Below, piece by piece: positions 34,419 through 44,723 of a stretch of 64,000 bases of DNA; within the stretch, counting starts at the first letter, position 1, and every line of letters begins with the position of its first letter. A program made the position numbers and the translations under genes. This stretch comes from Dyadobacter fermentans (lineage in GTDB: Bacteria; Bacteroidota; Bacteroidia; Cytophagales; Spirosomataceae): assembly GCF_019924045.1 (NCBI RefSeq), contig NZ_JAHXBN010000013.1:124001-188000 (forward strand). The letters run 5' to 3'. A model generated the notes under the pieces. That model did no database searches and was not told the DNA's origin. It saw only the letters and a program-made list of their open reading frames with translations.

Positions 34419-34881
34419 AACCCTTCTAAGTAGCGCCCATTCAAACATACACAGCTTCCGGGACGGATTCAACGGCTTGCCTGCTTTTTGTGCCCTGGGG
34501 ATAGAAATTTGGATTTATACCGATTCTTGATAAGCCATTCAGGTGCGGAAAGTCGTTTCCGGGCGCTTTCAAACCATTGCGATTAGGACAGCAATAGTAG
34601 CGGGATAGTATTTGAATAATGCAAAATATACTTCGATTGTTTTTCAATTTTAAGTCAAAAGTAAATAATCGAAAATGTGTCTGTTTCACACTAATATCCA
34701 TTCGGGTAGAACTTCTACTACCCATTGCAAACGTTCCCGGTATCGTGTGCAGAAATAAATCTTGCCAAATGCTTGGCGGAAATAGGGGCCTTAAATAGAC
34801 TTGATCGTGGTTTCAATTGGACTTTATCAATGAAAACCTGCGATTGTCTTGAAATAGTTATATTCTAAATGACTCAATTAC
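34419..34881. promoter_or_regulatory. Regulatory gap before the pectin locus
   Basis: No gene is seen in this 463-base gap. It lies between divergent transcription units, and its right half must hold the promoter of the first SusC gene. Two palindromes stand out: GGGTAG and CTACCC around an 8-base loop (34704-34723), and GCCAA-ATGC-TTGGC (34764-34777), the size of a LacI/AraC-type operator. No strict TAnnTTTG box was found. No regulator gene is adjacent. Confidence 0.4.
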
Positions 34882-37800
34882 ATGAGAAAACCACTTCTAC
34901 TCATCTTCACACTGCTGCTGGCGGCTTTGGCCGCTCATGCGCAGAACCGCGTACTGAAAGGAGTTGTGATCGATGGCGTTTCGAAGGAACCGATGCCAGG
35001 GGTTTCGATCCTTATTTCGGGGACTAACTCGGGAACGGCTACCGACGCCGAGGGAAAGTTTACCTTGAATGTGCCGGAAAGCGGCGCTAATGTGATTATC
35101 AGCTACGTCGGGTTTGTGAAACAGACGATCGATGTGGCCAACCGGGGCTCGCTCACGGTCGTGCTCGAACCGGACGTGAAAGCACTGGAAGATGTGGTGG
35201 TGGTAGGCTATGGCGAGCAGAAACGCTCGCACCTTACCGGAGCCGTCGCGACGGTGAAAATGAAGGATGTCGACGAGCTGCCCGTAGGCGACATTTCGTC
35301 CGCATTGGTAGGCAAGCTGCCGGGCGTCAACATTTCGGGCGGTACCGCCCGGCCGGGTACGCCTGCGTCTATTGTGATCCGTAACCCCACAAAAGCTTCT
35401 AAAGACGGCGGAAGCAATTCGCCGCTGTACATTATCGACGATGTGATCCGTTCGGAAGCGGATTTCCAGTTGCTGGATGCGTCGGAGATCGAAAACCTGT
35501 CGATTTTGAAAGACGGCGCGGCCGCTGTGTACGGTGCACGTGCGGCATTGGGCGTAGTGGTGGTGCGTACCAAACGCGGGAAAGCAGGCAAGCCGACCGT
35601 GAGTTACACGACTACGGTAGGCGTTTCGGATGCAGCCTATAAATCCAAAATGATGGATGGCGTGCAACTGGCTACTTACCTGAACGACTTCAACCGCAGC
35701 CGCGGTCTGGCGCCCAATGACCCGGAATATTACTCGCCCGACGAGCTCGAATATTTCAGAAACAACAATCATAACTGGTTCGATATGGCTTGGAAGCCTT
35801 CGCTGAATACCCGCCACGCGGTGAATATCAGCGGCGGTACCGAGCGGGCGACGTTCTTTGCCGGCGCCACCTATTTCGCTCAGAACGGGAACGTCGATAA
35901 CATCAGCTACAAGAAATGGAACTTCCGCGCGAGCACGGACGTGAACGTGACGAAGCATATCAGAGTAGGTTTGGGCGTAAGCGGTAACCTGTCCGACAAC
36001 AAGTTGTTTTACCTCAAACAAGGTGGCGAGAACGTAGAAAAAGACGTAACCAACCTCCTCAACACACCGCAATTCATTCCGCCATATGTGGATGGCCTGC
36101 CGGTGTTGCTGCCGGGCGGCTCGGGCGCAACAGGTTTCCATTTCTTTGAAGCCCAAAAACTGAACAACTACACCCGTTCCCGCAATGTGGTGCTGAATGT
36201 GAATGCGTACCTGGAATACAATGTGCCTTTCATCCGTGGCCTGAAATTCCGTACAGTATACAATAAGAACCTCGGCAACGACTGGGGCAAGCAGTTCGGT
36301 ACCTATTATAAGGTTTACGGCTTTTCAATGCTGGGTGAAAACAAGCACATTTTCGGCGGGACGCCCAATGCGCCCACCCGTCTCAACAACGGCGACCGCC
36401 TGCGTTTCAACCCGGGCTATACCGATGGCTACCAGCTGAACTTCAACCTGAGCTACGCCCGCGATTTCGGACGGCATTCCGTAAGCGCTCTGGCACTGGT
36501 GGAGCAATCGGAGATTTACACCGAAAGCATTGCCACGATGAAGGAGGGCATTTTCGAAGGTGGTAACGATTACCTGATGTCGGCATTCGGTGCCAAGGAT
36601 ATTGGCCCGAATGCGGCAAACGAGAGCGGTATCCTCTCTTACGTCGGGCGTTTGAACTACTCTTTCGCCGACCGTTACCTGTTCGAGGTTTCGTTCCGCC
36701 GCGATGCGTCCACGAAATTTGCGCCTGAGTATCGCTGGGGTACATTTCCACAGCTTTCGGCAGGGTGGGTGATGTCCGAAGAACGCTTTTTCCGTGAAAA
36801 ATTGCCTTTCATCAACAACCTGAAACTGCGCGCGTCGATCGGCTTTCTGGGCGGCGACCGCACTGCGGCCTGGCAGTGGCTGCAACGCTACACTCCGCAA
36901 GCTTCCAATGGCGCCGTGTTCGGCGGCAACAGCGACCGCACCGTGGGTATCAAGCTCGAAAAGCTGCCTAACTACTACGGCCGCTGGGATGATGTTACCA
37001 AAAAGAACGTCGGTATCGACGCCTTGTTCCTGAACAACCGCCTCTCGACAACCATCGACGCCTACCACGACCACGGTTACAATCTGCTGACCACGCTTGC
37101 CTCTTCGGTACCGCTTACGATTGGTTCGGTTATGCCGGCAGAAAACTACGAAACGGTGAACTCGTTTGGTCTGGAATTCGCGACCGGTTGGAGCGACCGC
37201 ATCGGCAAGAATATCGACTACAACATCGGTGCATTCCTCGCTTGGAGCGATAACAAAAACATTCTCGTAGACGTGGCTACCACCAACCGCGGCAGCTGGC
37301 AGGATCCGACAGGCCGGTCGAGCGACCGCGGCTTGCAGGGCTACCGTTACCTGGGCATGTTCCGTTCGCAGGAAGAGGTGGACCGCTACCTCGAAAAGAA
37401 TCCGGATTATACCATTATGGGTTACGCGCCGAAACCGGGTATGCTTTATTACCAGGATATCCGCGGTCCGCGCCAGACGGATGGTACTTATGCGGCTCCG
37501 GATGGCAAAATCACGGAGGATGACCAGGAGTATCTCACCAAAAAAGAGAACAACCATTACACGTTCGGTCTGTCGTTCGGTTTCGGATTCAAAGGATTTA
37601 AGGTGGATATCGTAACGGCCGGTTCGTTCGGCGGGCAGGGCCTTGTGGATGGCGACGCGCGCAAGAAAGCGGCTAAGGATGTTTCCCGCCCCGTTTTCTG
37701 GGCAGATCATTACACGCCTGAAAACCCGAATGCGAAATATCCGGATCCTTATTGGGAAGAGACTTATTCGATGGTGTCGTCATTCTGGTTCCGCAATGCA

Positions 37801-38010
37801 TTTGCATTCAATATGCGCAGCCTGAACGTATCGTACCAGCTGAGCCAGAATGTAGCCAAAAAGCTGGGTATCAGCTCGGCTAAAATCATTGGTGTGGGTA
37901 TGAACCCGATTACCTTCTTCAACCCCTACGACTACAAGGCTGCGTCGGGCGCCTATAACGTGTACCCGCAAATGCGTACGTGGTCATTGGGACTAAACCT
38001 TACACTCTAA
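34882..38010 (+). CDS. SusC/RagA-type TonB-dependent outer-membrane transporter
   Basis: A 1042-residue outer-membrane beta-barrel that imports oligosaccharides with its SusD partner. It has a signal peptide (MRKPLLLIFTLLLAALAAHA), a carboxypeptidase-regulatory-like domain (about 25-105), the TonB-contact segment VVVVGYGEQKRSHLTGAV, a plug domain, and a barrel ending in an aromatic/hydrophobic strand (TWSLGLNLTL). There is no N-terminal signal-transduction extension, so regulation by an anti-sigma factor through this protein is not expected. It is the first gene of the plus-strand pectin locus, and the SusD gene follows after 15 bases. Confidence 0.95.
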   Translation: MRKPLLLIFTLLLAALAAHAQNRVLKGVVIDGVSKEPMPGVSILISGTNSGTATDAEGKFTLNVPESGANVIISYVGFVKQTIDVANRGSLTVVLEPDVKALEDVVVVGYGEQKRSHLTGAVATVKMKDVDELPVGDISSALVGKLPGVNISGGTARPGTPASIVIRNPTKASKDGGSNSPLYIIDDVIRSEADFQLLDASEIENLSILKDGAAAVYGARAALGVVVVRTKRGKAGKPTVSYTTTVGVSDAAYKSKMMDGVQLATYLNDFNRSRGLAPNDPEYYSPDELEYFRNNNHNWFDMAWKPSLNTRHAVNISGGTERATFFAGATYFAQNGNVDNISYKKWNFRASTDVNVTKHIRVGLGVSGNLSDNKLFYLKQGGENVEKDVTNLLNTPQFIPPYVDGLPVLLPGGSGATGFHFFEAQKLNNYTRSRNVVLNVNAYLEYNVPFIRGLKFRTVYNKNLGNDWGKQFGTYYKVYGFSMLGENKHIFGGTPNAPTRLNNGDRLRFNPGYTDGYQLNFNLSYARDFGRHSVSALALVEQSEIYTESIATMKEGIFEGGNDYLMSAFGAKDIGPNAANESGILSYVGRLNYSFADRYLFEVSFRRDASTKFAPEYRWGTFPQLSAGWVMSEERFFREKLPFINNLKLRASIGFLGGDRTAAWQWLQRYTPQASNGAVFGGNSDRTVGIKLEKLPNYYGRWDDVTKKNVGIDALFLNNRLSTTIDAYHDHGYNLLTTLASSVPLTIGSVMPAENYETVNSFGLEFATGWSDRIGKNIDYNIGAFLAWSDNKNILVDVATTNRGSWQDPTGRSSDRGLQGYRYLGMFRSQEEVDRYLEKNPDYTIMGYAPKPGMLYYQDIRGPRQTDGTYAAPDGKITEDDQEYLTKKENNHYTFGLSFGFGFKGFKVDIVTAGSFGGQGLVDGDARKKAAKDVSRPVFWADHYTPENPNAKYPDPYWEETYSMVSSFWFRNAFAFNMRSLNVSYQLSQNVAKKLGISSAKIIGVGMNPITFFNPYDYKAASGAYNVYPQMRTWSLGLNLTL

Positions 38011-38025
38011 AAAATCGGTACAGCG

Positions 38026-39774
38026 ATGAAAAAGCATTGGATAATAGCAGCATTTCTCGGCCTGGCACTGACGGGCTGCGAAAATATACTCGACAAAACC
38101 GACCTTTCGGCCTTCAACGAGGAGCAGGTCTTCAACGACACCCTGCTGGCGAAAGGCTATGTGGATTATGTGTACGACCAAAACCTCCCTACCTGGCCTA
38201 CCGGCGATTTCCTGAAATGCACCGACGAGATCGGCGGTGAAAGCCGGTTTTTCGAAGGCACCGTGCAGGTGAATACCGTGCAGGATTTCGGGATCGGTGT
38301 GAATGCGACGAACAATTATGGTAAGCTACGTTCGATCAACCAGTTTCTGGCCAAGTTACCGACCGGCAGTTTGAGTGAAGATGCCAAAAAGCGCCTGATG
38401 GGACAGGTGACATTCTTTCGCGCTTTTCGCTATTGGGATCTCGTGCAGCTCTACGGCGGCGTACCCATGGTGCTCGAACCCCTCGAAGGTGTGGGTGAAG
38501 AAGCCAAGGAAGAGGCCGCCATTCCGCGCAGCACCACTTCCGAAAGCATTGCGCTCATCGTGAAAGACCTCGATTACAGCATTGCCAGCCTGCCTGGCCG
38601 TTGGAGCAATACCAACGACTGGGGCCGCATTACCAGCGGTGCCGCGGCAGGGTTCAAAGGCCGCATTCTCCTGCACTATGCGAGCCCGCAGCATAATCCC
38701 AATGACCTCGCCGAACGCTGGCAGGCGGCCTATGATGCCAACAAAAAAGCGATTGAACTGCTTTCTGCGAATGGTTTTAAGCTCCACAGCAGTTTCAGTG
38801 ATTTGTGGTTTCAGGAAGTAAATAATCCCGAGGCGGTTTGGGTGGCCTGCTACAACAACAAGGTAGGCGACCAGATCAACAAGAACATGACCTGGGACAA
38901 TGGCACGCGCCCTTCGTACCTCGGTACCGGCGGCGGTTCCAACCAGCCTACCTGGGAAATAGCGCAGGCTTTCCCGATGAAGAATGGCAAGAATATCGAA
39001 GAAAAGGGTTCGGGTTACGACGCGCAGCTTTTTTACAAAAACCGCGATCCGCGCTTCAACCAGACCATTGCGTTCAATGGCGCTACCTGGGCCATTAATG
39101 GCAATGCGAACTACCGTTTGTGGACCTATTTTGTAAACAATAAGACCGTCGAACAGAAAGCCACTTCAACCGGCTTCTATTGCCGCAAGGCCATCGACCC
39201 AAACCTCGCGCCGGGGGCAGTAGCCAATGCCGGTACCGACTGGATTGAAATGCGGTACGCCGAGGTCATGCTCAACTTCGCTGAAGCAGCCTGCGGCGTG
39301 AACAAACTGGATGAGGCTTATGCTCAACTGACGGCGCTTCGTAAGCGCGCGGGCATCGAGCCGGGTGCGGATGGGTATTATGGGTTGAACCCGCAAATGT
39401 CCCGCGCGGAAATGTTCGAAGCCATTTTGCACGAAAGACAAGTGGAACTAGCATTCGAAGGCAAGCGCTTTTACGACCTGCGCCGCTGGAAGAAATTTGA
39501 AACAGTACTGAACGGCAAAAGCCGCAACGGGGTGACGATTAACCTGAAATCGTCCGCCCCCGAAGATTTCGCCGCAAAACGCGACGGCATGAACCTCGAT
39601 TCTGTTTACAAAAACTATATGGAAATCGTGCCTAAAAAGCTGGATACCAAATACCTCGTAAACTGGAAGCCGGAATACTACTTCTTCGCAATCCCGCAGC
39701 AGGCGTTGACCAACAACCCACGGCTCGAACAGAATATCGGCTGGCCATCGGGGACGTTTGATCCGTTGAAATGA
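38026..39774 (+). CDS. SusD/RagB-type surface glycan-binding lipoprotein
   Basis: A 582-residue lipoprotein with lipobox LTGC (Cys19). It has the helical SusD fold: the N-terminal region follows the lipobox, and the TPR-like strings QVTFFRAFRYWDLVQLYGGVP and the C-terminal RYAEVMLNFAEAACG and ILHERQVELAFEGKRFYDLRRW are all typical. It closes the SusC channel as a lid and binds the polysaccharide at the cell surface. Its position in front of a pectate lyase suggests a pectic ligand. The region between this gene and the lyase is 52 bases. Confidence 0.95.
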   Translation: MKKHWIIAAFLGLALTGCENILDKTDLSAFNEEQVFNDTLLAKGYVDYVYDQNLPTWPTGDFLKCTDEIGGESRFFEGTVQVNTVQDFGIGVNATNNYGKLRSINQFLAKLPTGSLSEDAKKRLMGQVTFFRAFRYWDLVQLYGGVPMVLEPLEGVGEEAKEEAAIPRSTTSESIALIVKDLDYSIASLPGRWSNTNDWGRITSGAAAGFKGRILLHYASPQHNPNDLAERWQAAYDANKKAIELLSANGFKLHSSFSDLWFQEVNNPEAVWVACYNNKVGDQINKNMTWDNGTRPSYLGTGGGSNQPTWEIAQAFPMKNGKNIEEKGSGYDAQLFYKNRDPRFNQTIAFNGATWAINGNANYRLWTYFVNNKTVEQKATSTGFYCRKAIDPNLAPGAVANAGTDWIEMRYAEVMLNFAEAACGVNKLDEAYAQLTALRKRAGIEPGADGYYGLNPQMSRAEMFEAILHERQVELAFEGKRFYDLRRWKKFETVLNGKSRNGVTINLKSSAPEDFAAKRDGMNLDSVYKNYMEIVPKKLDTKYLVNWKPEYYFFAIPQQALTNNPRLEQNIGWPSGTFDPLK

Positions 39775-39826
39775 TGACCTCGTGCATTCGATAAATATCT
39801 ACTAATTCATAGACTTAAAATTACAA

Positions 39827-41524
39827 ATGAATCCTATTCCCAAACATTCACTACAACTGGCACTAGCAGGGCTGCTTCTTAGCTCGGCTGCCTTCGCGCA
39901 GTACCCGAAAATCCCTGCCGCAGCCAAAAAAACAAGCGATTCGCTCCTCGCGGAGGCGGAACGCAAGTCGGAAATCGCGTGGCAGAAGGCGTTGCCGATC
40001 ATTGAAGCCGAGGCCAAGAAGGGCAAGCCCTATATTCCCTGGGCGGCGCGTCCGGTGGATTTGCCGCAGTCCGATATACCGGCATTTCCGGGTGCCGAGG
40101 GTGGTGGTGCATTCAGTTTTGGTGGTCGCGGAGGGCAGGTGTATGTGGTAAAAAGCCTTGCGGACAGCGGCCCAGGTACGTTGCGGGATGCCTGCGAGCA
40201 GGGCGGGGCACGTATTATCGTGTTCAATGTGGCGGGTATTATCCGCCTGAAAACGCCGCTCATTATCCGGGCACCTTACATCACCATTGCGGGGCAAACA
40301 GCCCCTGGCGATGGTGTATGCGTGGCGGGTGAGAGCGTGTGGATCAATACACACGATGTTGTGATCCGGCATATGCGTTTCCGTCGCGGGGAGACATTCG
40401 TAGGCCGTCGCGACGATTCCATCGGCGGTAACCCGATCGGTAACATTATGATCGACCACGTGTCGGCAAGCTGGGGGTTGGACGAAAACATGTCGATGTA
40501 CCGCCATATGTATAACGACAGCACCGGCGCGCAGGAGCAGAAGCTCCCGACCGTTAACATTACCATTCAGAACTCGATTTTCTCCGAAACGCTAGATACC
40601 TGGAACCACGCATTCGGCAGCACATTGGGTGGGGAGAATTGCACGTTCATGCGCAACCTCTGGGCGAATAATGCAGGACGCAACCCGTCGATCGGCTGGT
40701 TCGGGATATTCAATTTTGTAAACAATGTGGTGTTCAACTGGGTCCACCGGTCCATCGACGGCGGCGACTACCGGGCGATGTATAATATTATAAACAACTA
40801 CTTCAAACCCGGCCCCGAAACGCCGAGAGATTCGCCCATCGGCTACCGCATATTGAAACCGGAAGCCGGCCGCAGCAAGCTGAAATACCAGGTTTACGGC
40901 CGTGCTTACGTGAGCGGCAACATCATGGAAGGCTACGACAAGGTTACTAAAAACAACTGGGATGGCGGTGTGCAAGTGGAAGATCAGCCGAATGCAGGCA
41001 AGTACACCGACAATATCCGCTGGCACGAGCCGTTGCCGATGCCGACGTTCCCGATCATGAGCGCGAAAGAGTCTTTCGACTATGTGATCGCGAATGCAGG
41101 CGCCACGCTCCCACGCCGCGATCCCGTGGATGCGCGCGTGACCACACAGGTACGTACAGGAAAGATTAACCCGCTGGATAACGTAAAATTGCCGGAGAAG
41201 CAGTTCGAACACCGTCGCCTGCCGATCGATTCTTACAAAAACGGCATTATCACCGACATTTCGCAGGTAGGAGGTTATCCCGAATACAAAGGCACGCCTT
41301 ACCAGGATTCCGACGACGACGGCATGCCCAACGACTGGGAGATCAAGTACGGTCTGAACCCGAAAGACCCGTCGGATGCGCGGAAAGACATGAGCGGTGA
41401 TGGCTATTCCAACATCGAGAAGTTCATCAACGGCATCGATCCAAAGAAGAAAATGGATTGGAAAAACCCCAAAAACAACCATGATACCCTGGCTTCGCTG
41501 AAAGGCGCGCCGGGCCAAAAATAG
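39827..41524 (+). CDS. Secreted pectate lyase-like protein (PL1 family)
   Basis: A 565-residue secreted protein with signal peptide ending SSAAFAQ. The right-handed beta-helix start FPGAEGGGAFSFGGRGG, then LADSGPGTLRDAC, ITIAGQTAPGDGVCV, VIRHMRFRRG and IDHVSASWGLDENMS are the standard strings of PL1 pectate lyases. The C-terminus has an Asp-rich calcium-binding-like segment (DSDDDGMPNDWEIKYGLNP, then MSGDGYSNIEKFING). It probably cleaves homogalacturonan or a galacturonan backbone by beta-elimination, in the periplasm or at the surface. The next gene starts 37 bases later. Confidence 0.92.
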   Translation: MNPIPKHSLQLALAGLLLSSAAFAQYPKIPAAAKKTSDSLLAEAERKSEIAWQKALPIIEAEAKKGKPYIPWAARPVDLPQSDIPAFPGAEGGGAFSFGGRGGQVYVVKSLADSGPGTLRDACEQGGARIIVFNVAGIIRLKTPLIIRAPYITIAGQTAPGDGVCVAGESVWINTHDVVIRHMRFRRGETFVGRRDDSIGGNPIGNIMIDHVSASWGLDENMSMYRHMYNDSTGAQEQKLPTVNITIQNSIFSETLDTWNHAFGSTLGGENCTFMRNLWANNAGRNPSIGWFGIFNFVNNVVFNWVHRSIDGGDYRAMYNIINNYFKPGPETPRDSPIGYRILKPEAGRSKLKYQVYGRAYVSGNIMEGYDKVTKNNWDGGVQVEDQPNAGKYTDNIRWHEPLPMPTFPIMSAKESFDYVIANAGATLPRRDPVDARVTTQVRTGKINPLDNVKLPEKQFEHRRLPIDSYKNGIITDISQVGGYPEYKGTPYQDSDDDGMPNDWEIKYGLNPKDPSDARKDMSGDGYSNIEKFINGIDPKKKMDWKNPKNNHDTLASLKGAPGQK

Positions 41525-41561
41525 TATTGCTTTGGACAAACTGAGATACTTGGTTAAGGTG

Positions 41562-44500
41562 ATGAAATTCGATACGATCCTGTCGCTGACAGGATTGTAT
41601 TTCCTTTTGGTACCGGTAGCATTCGGCCAGAAGAAGCCCAAAAAGCCGTCGCCGGTCGCATTGGCGGAGGATGGTCGCCTGGCCTATGCGCCCGACTCGC
41701 TCGGTAACCGCATCGTCGATTTCTCGTACGCGGGCTACATGGCCGGCGCGCAGGCGATTCCGGACGCGCCCATCCGCGTAACCGTGCCCGCACGCGAGGG
41801 CGACGCCACGGCGCGCATTCAAGCGGCGATCGACTATGTGGGCGGGCTGCCTGTTGATGCCAACGGGTTGCGCGGGGCGGTGTTGCTGGGTGCAGGTACG
41901 CACCGGGTTTTGTCAGGTATTGTCATGAGGAAGTCAGGTGTCGTGCTGCGTGGGGTGGGAATGGGAGAAGGTGGGACGATGCTGTTGGGCGACGGGCGTA
42001 CGCGGGAGACGGTGATTCGTGTTTTTGGGGAAGATAATGTGGTATTGAAACCTAAACTGCGCGTTGCCGATGCTTATGTACCGGTGAATGCTATGCATTT
42101 TGAAGTCGAAAATGCAGGCTCGCTGAAAGTGGGCGATCGCATTCGCTTGGTGCGGCCTTCCACAGCTGAATGGATCAAAGCCTTGAAAATGGAGGAGTTT
42201 GGCGGTGAAACCGGCTGGCTCGGCTGGAAACCGGGGCAGCGCGACATTACCTGGGACCGGACAATAACGGGCATTTCGGGTAACAGCATTACCATCGATG
42301 CACCGATTACCACTGCGTTGGATCATAAAATGGGCGGCGGATTTGTGGTTCCTTATCAATGGGCGGGCCGTATTAGTCATGTCGGAATTGAAAACATACG
42401 CATTGAATCGACATTTGATCAGCAGAATTTAAAAGACGAAAACCATCGCTGGATGGGCATCACTTTTGAAAATACTGAAAATACCTGGGTACGGCAGGTT
42501 ACATTCCGGCATTTGGCCGGGTCAGCGGTGGCGGTTTATGAGTCCGCGTCGAAGATTACTGTCGAAGATTGCAAGTCGCTGGAACCGGTTTCGGAAATTG
42601 CCGCGCAACGGAGGAACACCTTTTTTACGCAAGGCGGGCAGACGCTTTTCCAGCGTTGTTATGCCGAAAAAGGCTCGCATGACTTTGCCACCGGTTATAT
42701 AGCGCCAGGTCCTAATGCGTTCGTGCAATGTGAGTCGCGGTTACCGAACGGTTTCAGCGGGGCCATTGATAGCTGGGCTTCCGGCGTGCTGTTCGACATC
42801 GTGAATGTGGATGGCCATGCATTGAGTTTTAAAAACCGGGGCCAGGACGGGCAGGGTGCCGGCTGGACGGCCGCTAACTCGGTGTTCTGGCAATGCTCGG
42901 CCTCACGGATCGAGAATTTCGCGCCGCCGGGGACGCAGAACTTCGCATTCGGGGCGTGGGCTGCATTTGCGGGGGATGGTTTTTGGGAGAATGTGAATGA
43001 GCATATCCAGCCCCGAAGCCTCTATTATGCGCAATTGGCTGAGCGCCTGGGAAAGGGCGTTTTGGCGAAATCTTTCCTGGTGCCGAAGGAGACCGAAGCA
43101 TCCAGCAGTCCGAGTTTGGAACAAGCGGCTGCATTGGTTGAAGGTTCGCATCTGCCTGGTATTTTATTGACCGATTGGATCGACCAGTCTGTGCAGCGCA
43201 GCCCGATTTCAGTGGCCGTTACAGCGGAGGTATCCTCCATGGCGCGCCAGGTGAAATCCATTGATGAAATCGGTTTTAATCCAACAAAAAACACCGCCAC
43301 ACATCCCGCATTAACCATCCGAAACGGGCGCTTGGTGCGCGGAAACAAACTCGTTACCGGCGCGCGGCACGAGGTACCGTGGTGGCGGGGAAGCATCCGC
43401 CCGCACGACGTGAGTGCCGCCAAGCCGCACATTACCCGCTATGTGCCCGGTCGCGTGGGCAAAGGATTTACCGATGATTTGTCGGAAATGACCGACTCGT
43501 TGCAAAAACAGCACATTACGGTCGTGGATCACAACTACGGTCTTTGGTACGACCGCCGCCGCGACGACCACGAGCGCGTTCGTCGGATTGATGGTGAAAC
43601 GTGGCCGCCGTTTTACGAGCAGCCATTTGCCCGGAGTGGCCAAGGGGCGGCCTGGGACGACCTCAGCAAATACGATTTGCAGCATTATAATGAATGGTAC
43701 TGGAACCGCCTGCGCGAGTTTGCGACGCTGGCTGATCAGAAAGGGCTTTTGTTGTACCACCAAAACTACTTCCAGCATAATATCCTCGAAGCCGGTGCGC
43801 ATTATGCGGATTTTCCGTGGCGGACTGCCAACAATATTAATCAGCCCGGTTTCCCCGAGCCGCCGCCTTACGCAGGCGACAAGCGGATTTTCATCGCCGA
43901 TCAGTTTTATGACATCTCTAATGCGGAGCGAAAAGCATTGCACCGGGCCTATATCCGGCAATGTCTGGACAACTTCGTGGACCAAAGCGGTGTAATCCAG
44001 TTTATTAGCGCGGAATATACCGGGCCGCTGCATTTTGTGCAGTTCTGGCTGGATGTGATCGGCGAATGGGAGCGGGAGAAGGGCAAAAATGCATGGGTAG
44101 CGTTAAGTACCACCAAAGACGTGCAGGATGCGATCCTCGGCGATCCGAAATATGCGGCATTGGTGGACATCATAGACATCCGCTACTGGCACCGTCGCGA
44201 AAACGGCACCGATTATGCACCCGAAGGAGGTAAAAACCTGGCTCCGCGCCAGCATGCACGCATTCAGAAAGTGGGTAAGGTGTCGTTCGGCTCGGTGTAC
44301 AATGCCGTTTTGGAATACAAAAAGAAATTTCCTGAAAAAGCGGTGCTCTACAATGCAAATGGCGCCGAACAAAATGCCTGGGCGGTGTTACTCGCGGGCG
44401 GCTCGGTGAGTGCGGTGCCGGCAACACCGAAAGGGTTTTTAGAAGCGGTTTCCACGATGGAGCCGGTGGAGATGAAAGGGCAGCCGCAGGATAACCGGCA

Positions 44501-44723
44501 GTATGTTTTGGCCAAATCAGGTGGCGGAGTGGTCATTTATCAGGAAACTAATGCGCCTTTGCAGGTGGATCTGACGCAATTCAATGGTCATTATCAAATG
44601 CAACGTATCCATGCACGTACGGGCGCTGTTTTAGGTAAATCAGAAAAAATTATAGGAGGAAAACTGGTTTCACTGTCTTCCAAAGAGGCAGGGCCGGTGA
44701 TCTATTGGCTTTCGAAAAAGTAA
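41562..44723 (+). CDS. Two-module secreted protein: beta-helix plus TIM-barrel-like domain (DUF6298-like)
   Basis: A 1053-residue secreted protein (signal peptide MKFDTILSLTGLYFLLVPVAFG). Residues to about 550 form a pectate-lyase-type beta-helix: IQAAIDYVGGLP, GAVLLGAGTHRV, IENIRIES and VRQVTFRHLAGSA. From about residue 590 a second module, unlike the first, has aromatic and acidic strings such as TVVDHNYGLWYDRR, LLYHQNYFQHN, FISAEYTGPLHFVQFW and IDIRYWHR. This resembles a glycoside-hydrolase TIM barrel; I associate it with DUF6298. The ATG at 41562 begins the signal peptide. The substrate is probably a pectin side chain. The next gene overlaps its stop (TAATG). Confidence 0.82.
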   Translation: MKFDTILSLTGLYFLLVPVAFGQKKPKKPSPVALAEDGRLAYAPDSLGNRIVDFSYAGYMAGAQAIPDAPIRVTVPAREGDATARIQAAIDYVGGLPVDANGLRGAVLLGAGTHRVLSGIVMRKSGVVLRGVGMGEGGTMLLGDGRTRETVIRVFGEDNVVLKPKLRVADAYVPVNAMHFEVENAGSLKVGDRIRLVRPSTAEWIKALKMEEFGGETGWLGWKPGQRDITWDRTITGISGNSITIDAPITTALDHKMGGGFVVPYQWAGRISHVGIENIRIESTFDQQNLKDENHRWMGITFENTENTWVRQVTFRHLAGSAVAVYESASKITVEDCKSLEPVSEIAAQRRNTFFTQGGQTLFQRCYAEKGSHDFATGYIAPGPNAFVQCESRLPNGFSGAIDSWASGVLFDIVNVDGHALSFKNRGQDGQGAGWTAANSVFWQCSASRIENFAPPGTQNFAFGAWAAFAGDGFWENVNEHIQPRSLYYAQLAERLGKGVLAKSFLVPKETEASSSPSLEQAAALVEGSHLPGILLTDWIDQSVQRSPISVAVTAEVSSMARQVKSIDEIGFNPTKNTATHPALTIRNGRLVRGNKLVTGARHEVPWWRGSIRPHDVSAAKPHITRYVPGRVGKGFTDDLSEMTDSLQKQHITVVDHNYGLWYDRRRDDHERVRRIDGETWPPFYEQPFARSGQGAAWDDLSKYDLQHYNEWYWNRLREFATLADQKGLLLYHQNYFQHNILEAGAHYADFPWRTANNINQPGFPEPPPYAGDKRIFIADQFYDISNAERKALHRAYIRQCLDNFVDQSGVIQFISAEYTGPLHFVQFWLDVIGEWEREKGKNAWVALSTTKDVQDAILGDPKYAALVDIIDIRYWHRRENGTDYAPEGGKNLAPRQHARIQKVGKVSFGSVYNAVLEYKKKFPEKAVLYNANGAEQNAWAVLLAGGSVSAVPATPKGFLEAVSTMEPVEMKGQPQDNRQYVLAKSGGGVVIYQETNAPLQVDLTQFNGHYQMQRIHARTGAVLGKSEKIIGGKLVSLSSKEAGPVIYWLSKK

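Noticed and set aside
34441..34725. Minus-strand frame of 94 residues in the gap before the first SusC gene
   Set aside because: No family features, low-complexity ends and an AT-rich body; it is more likely to be promoter DNA.
34897..37710. Two long minus-strand frames (419 and 461 residues) under the first SusC gene
   Set aside because: Both are antisense shadows of a well-supported SusC protein and show typical shadow composition (His/Arg/Val-rich).
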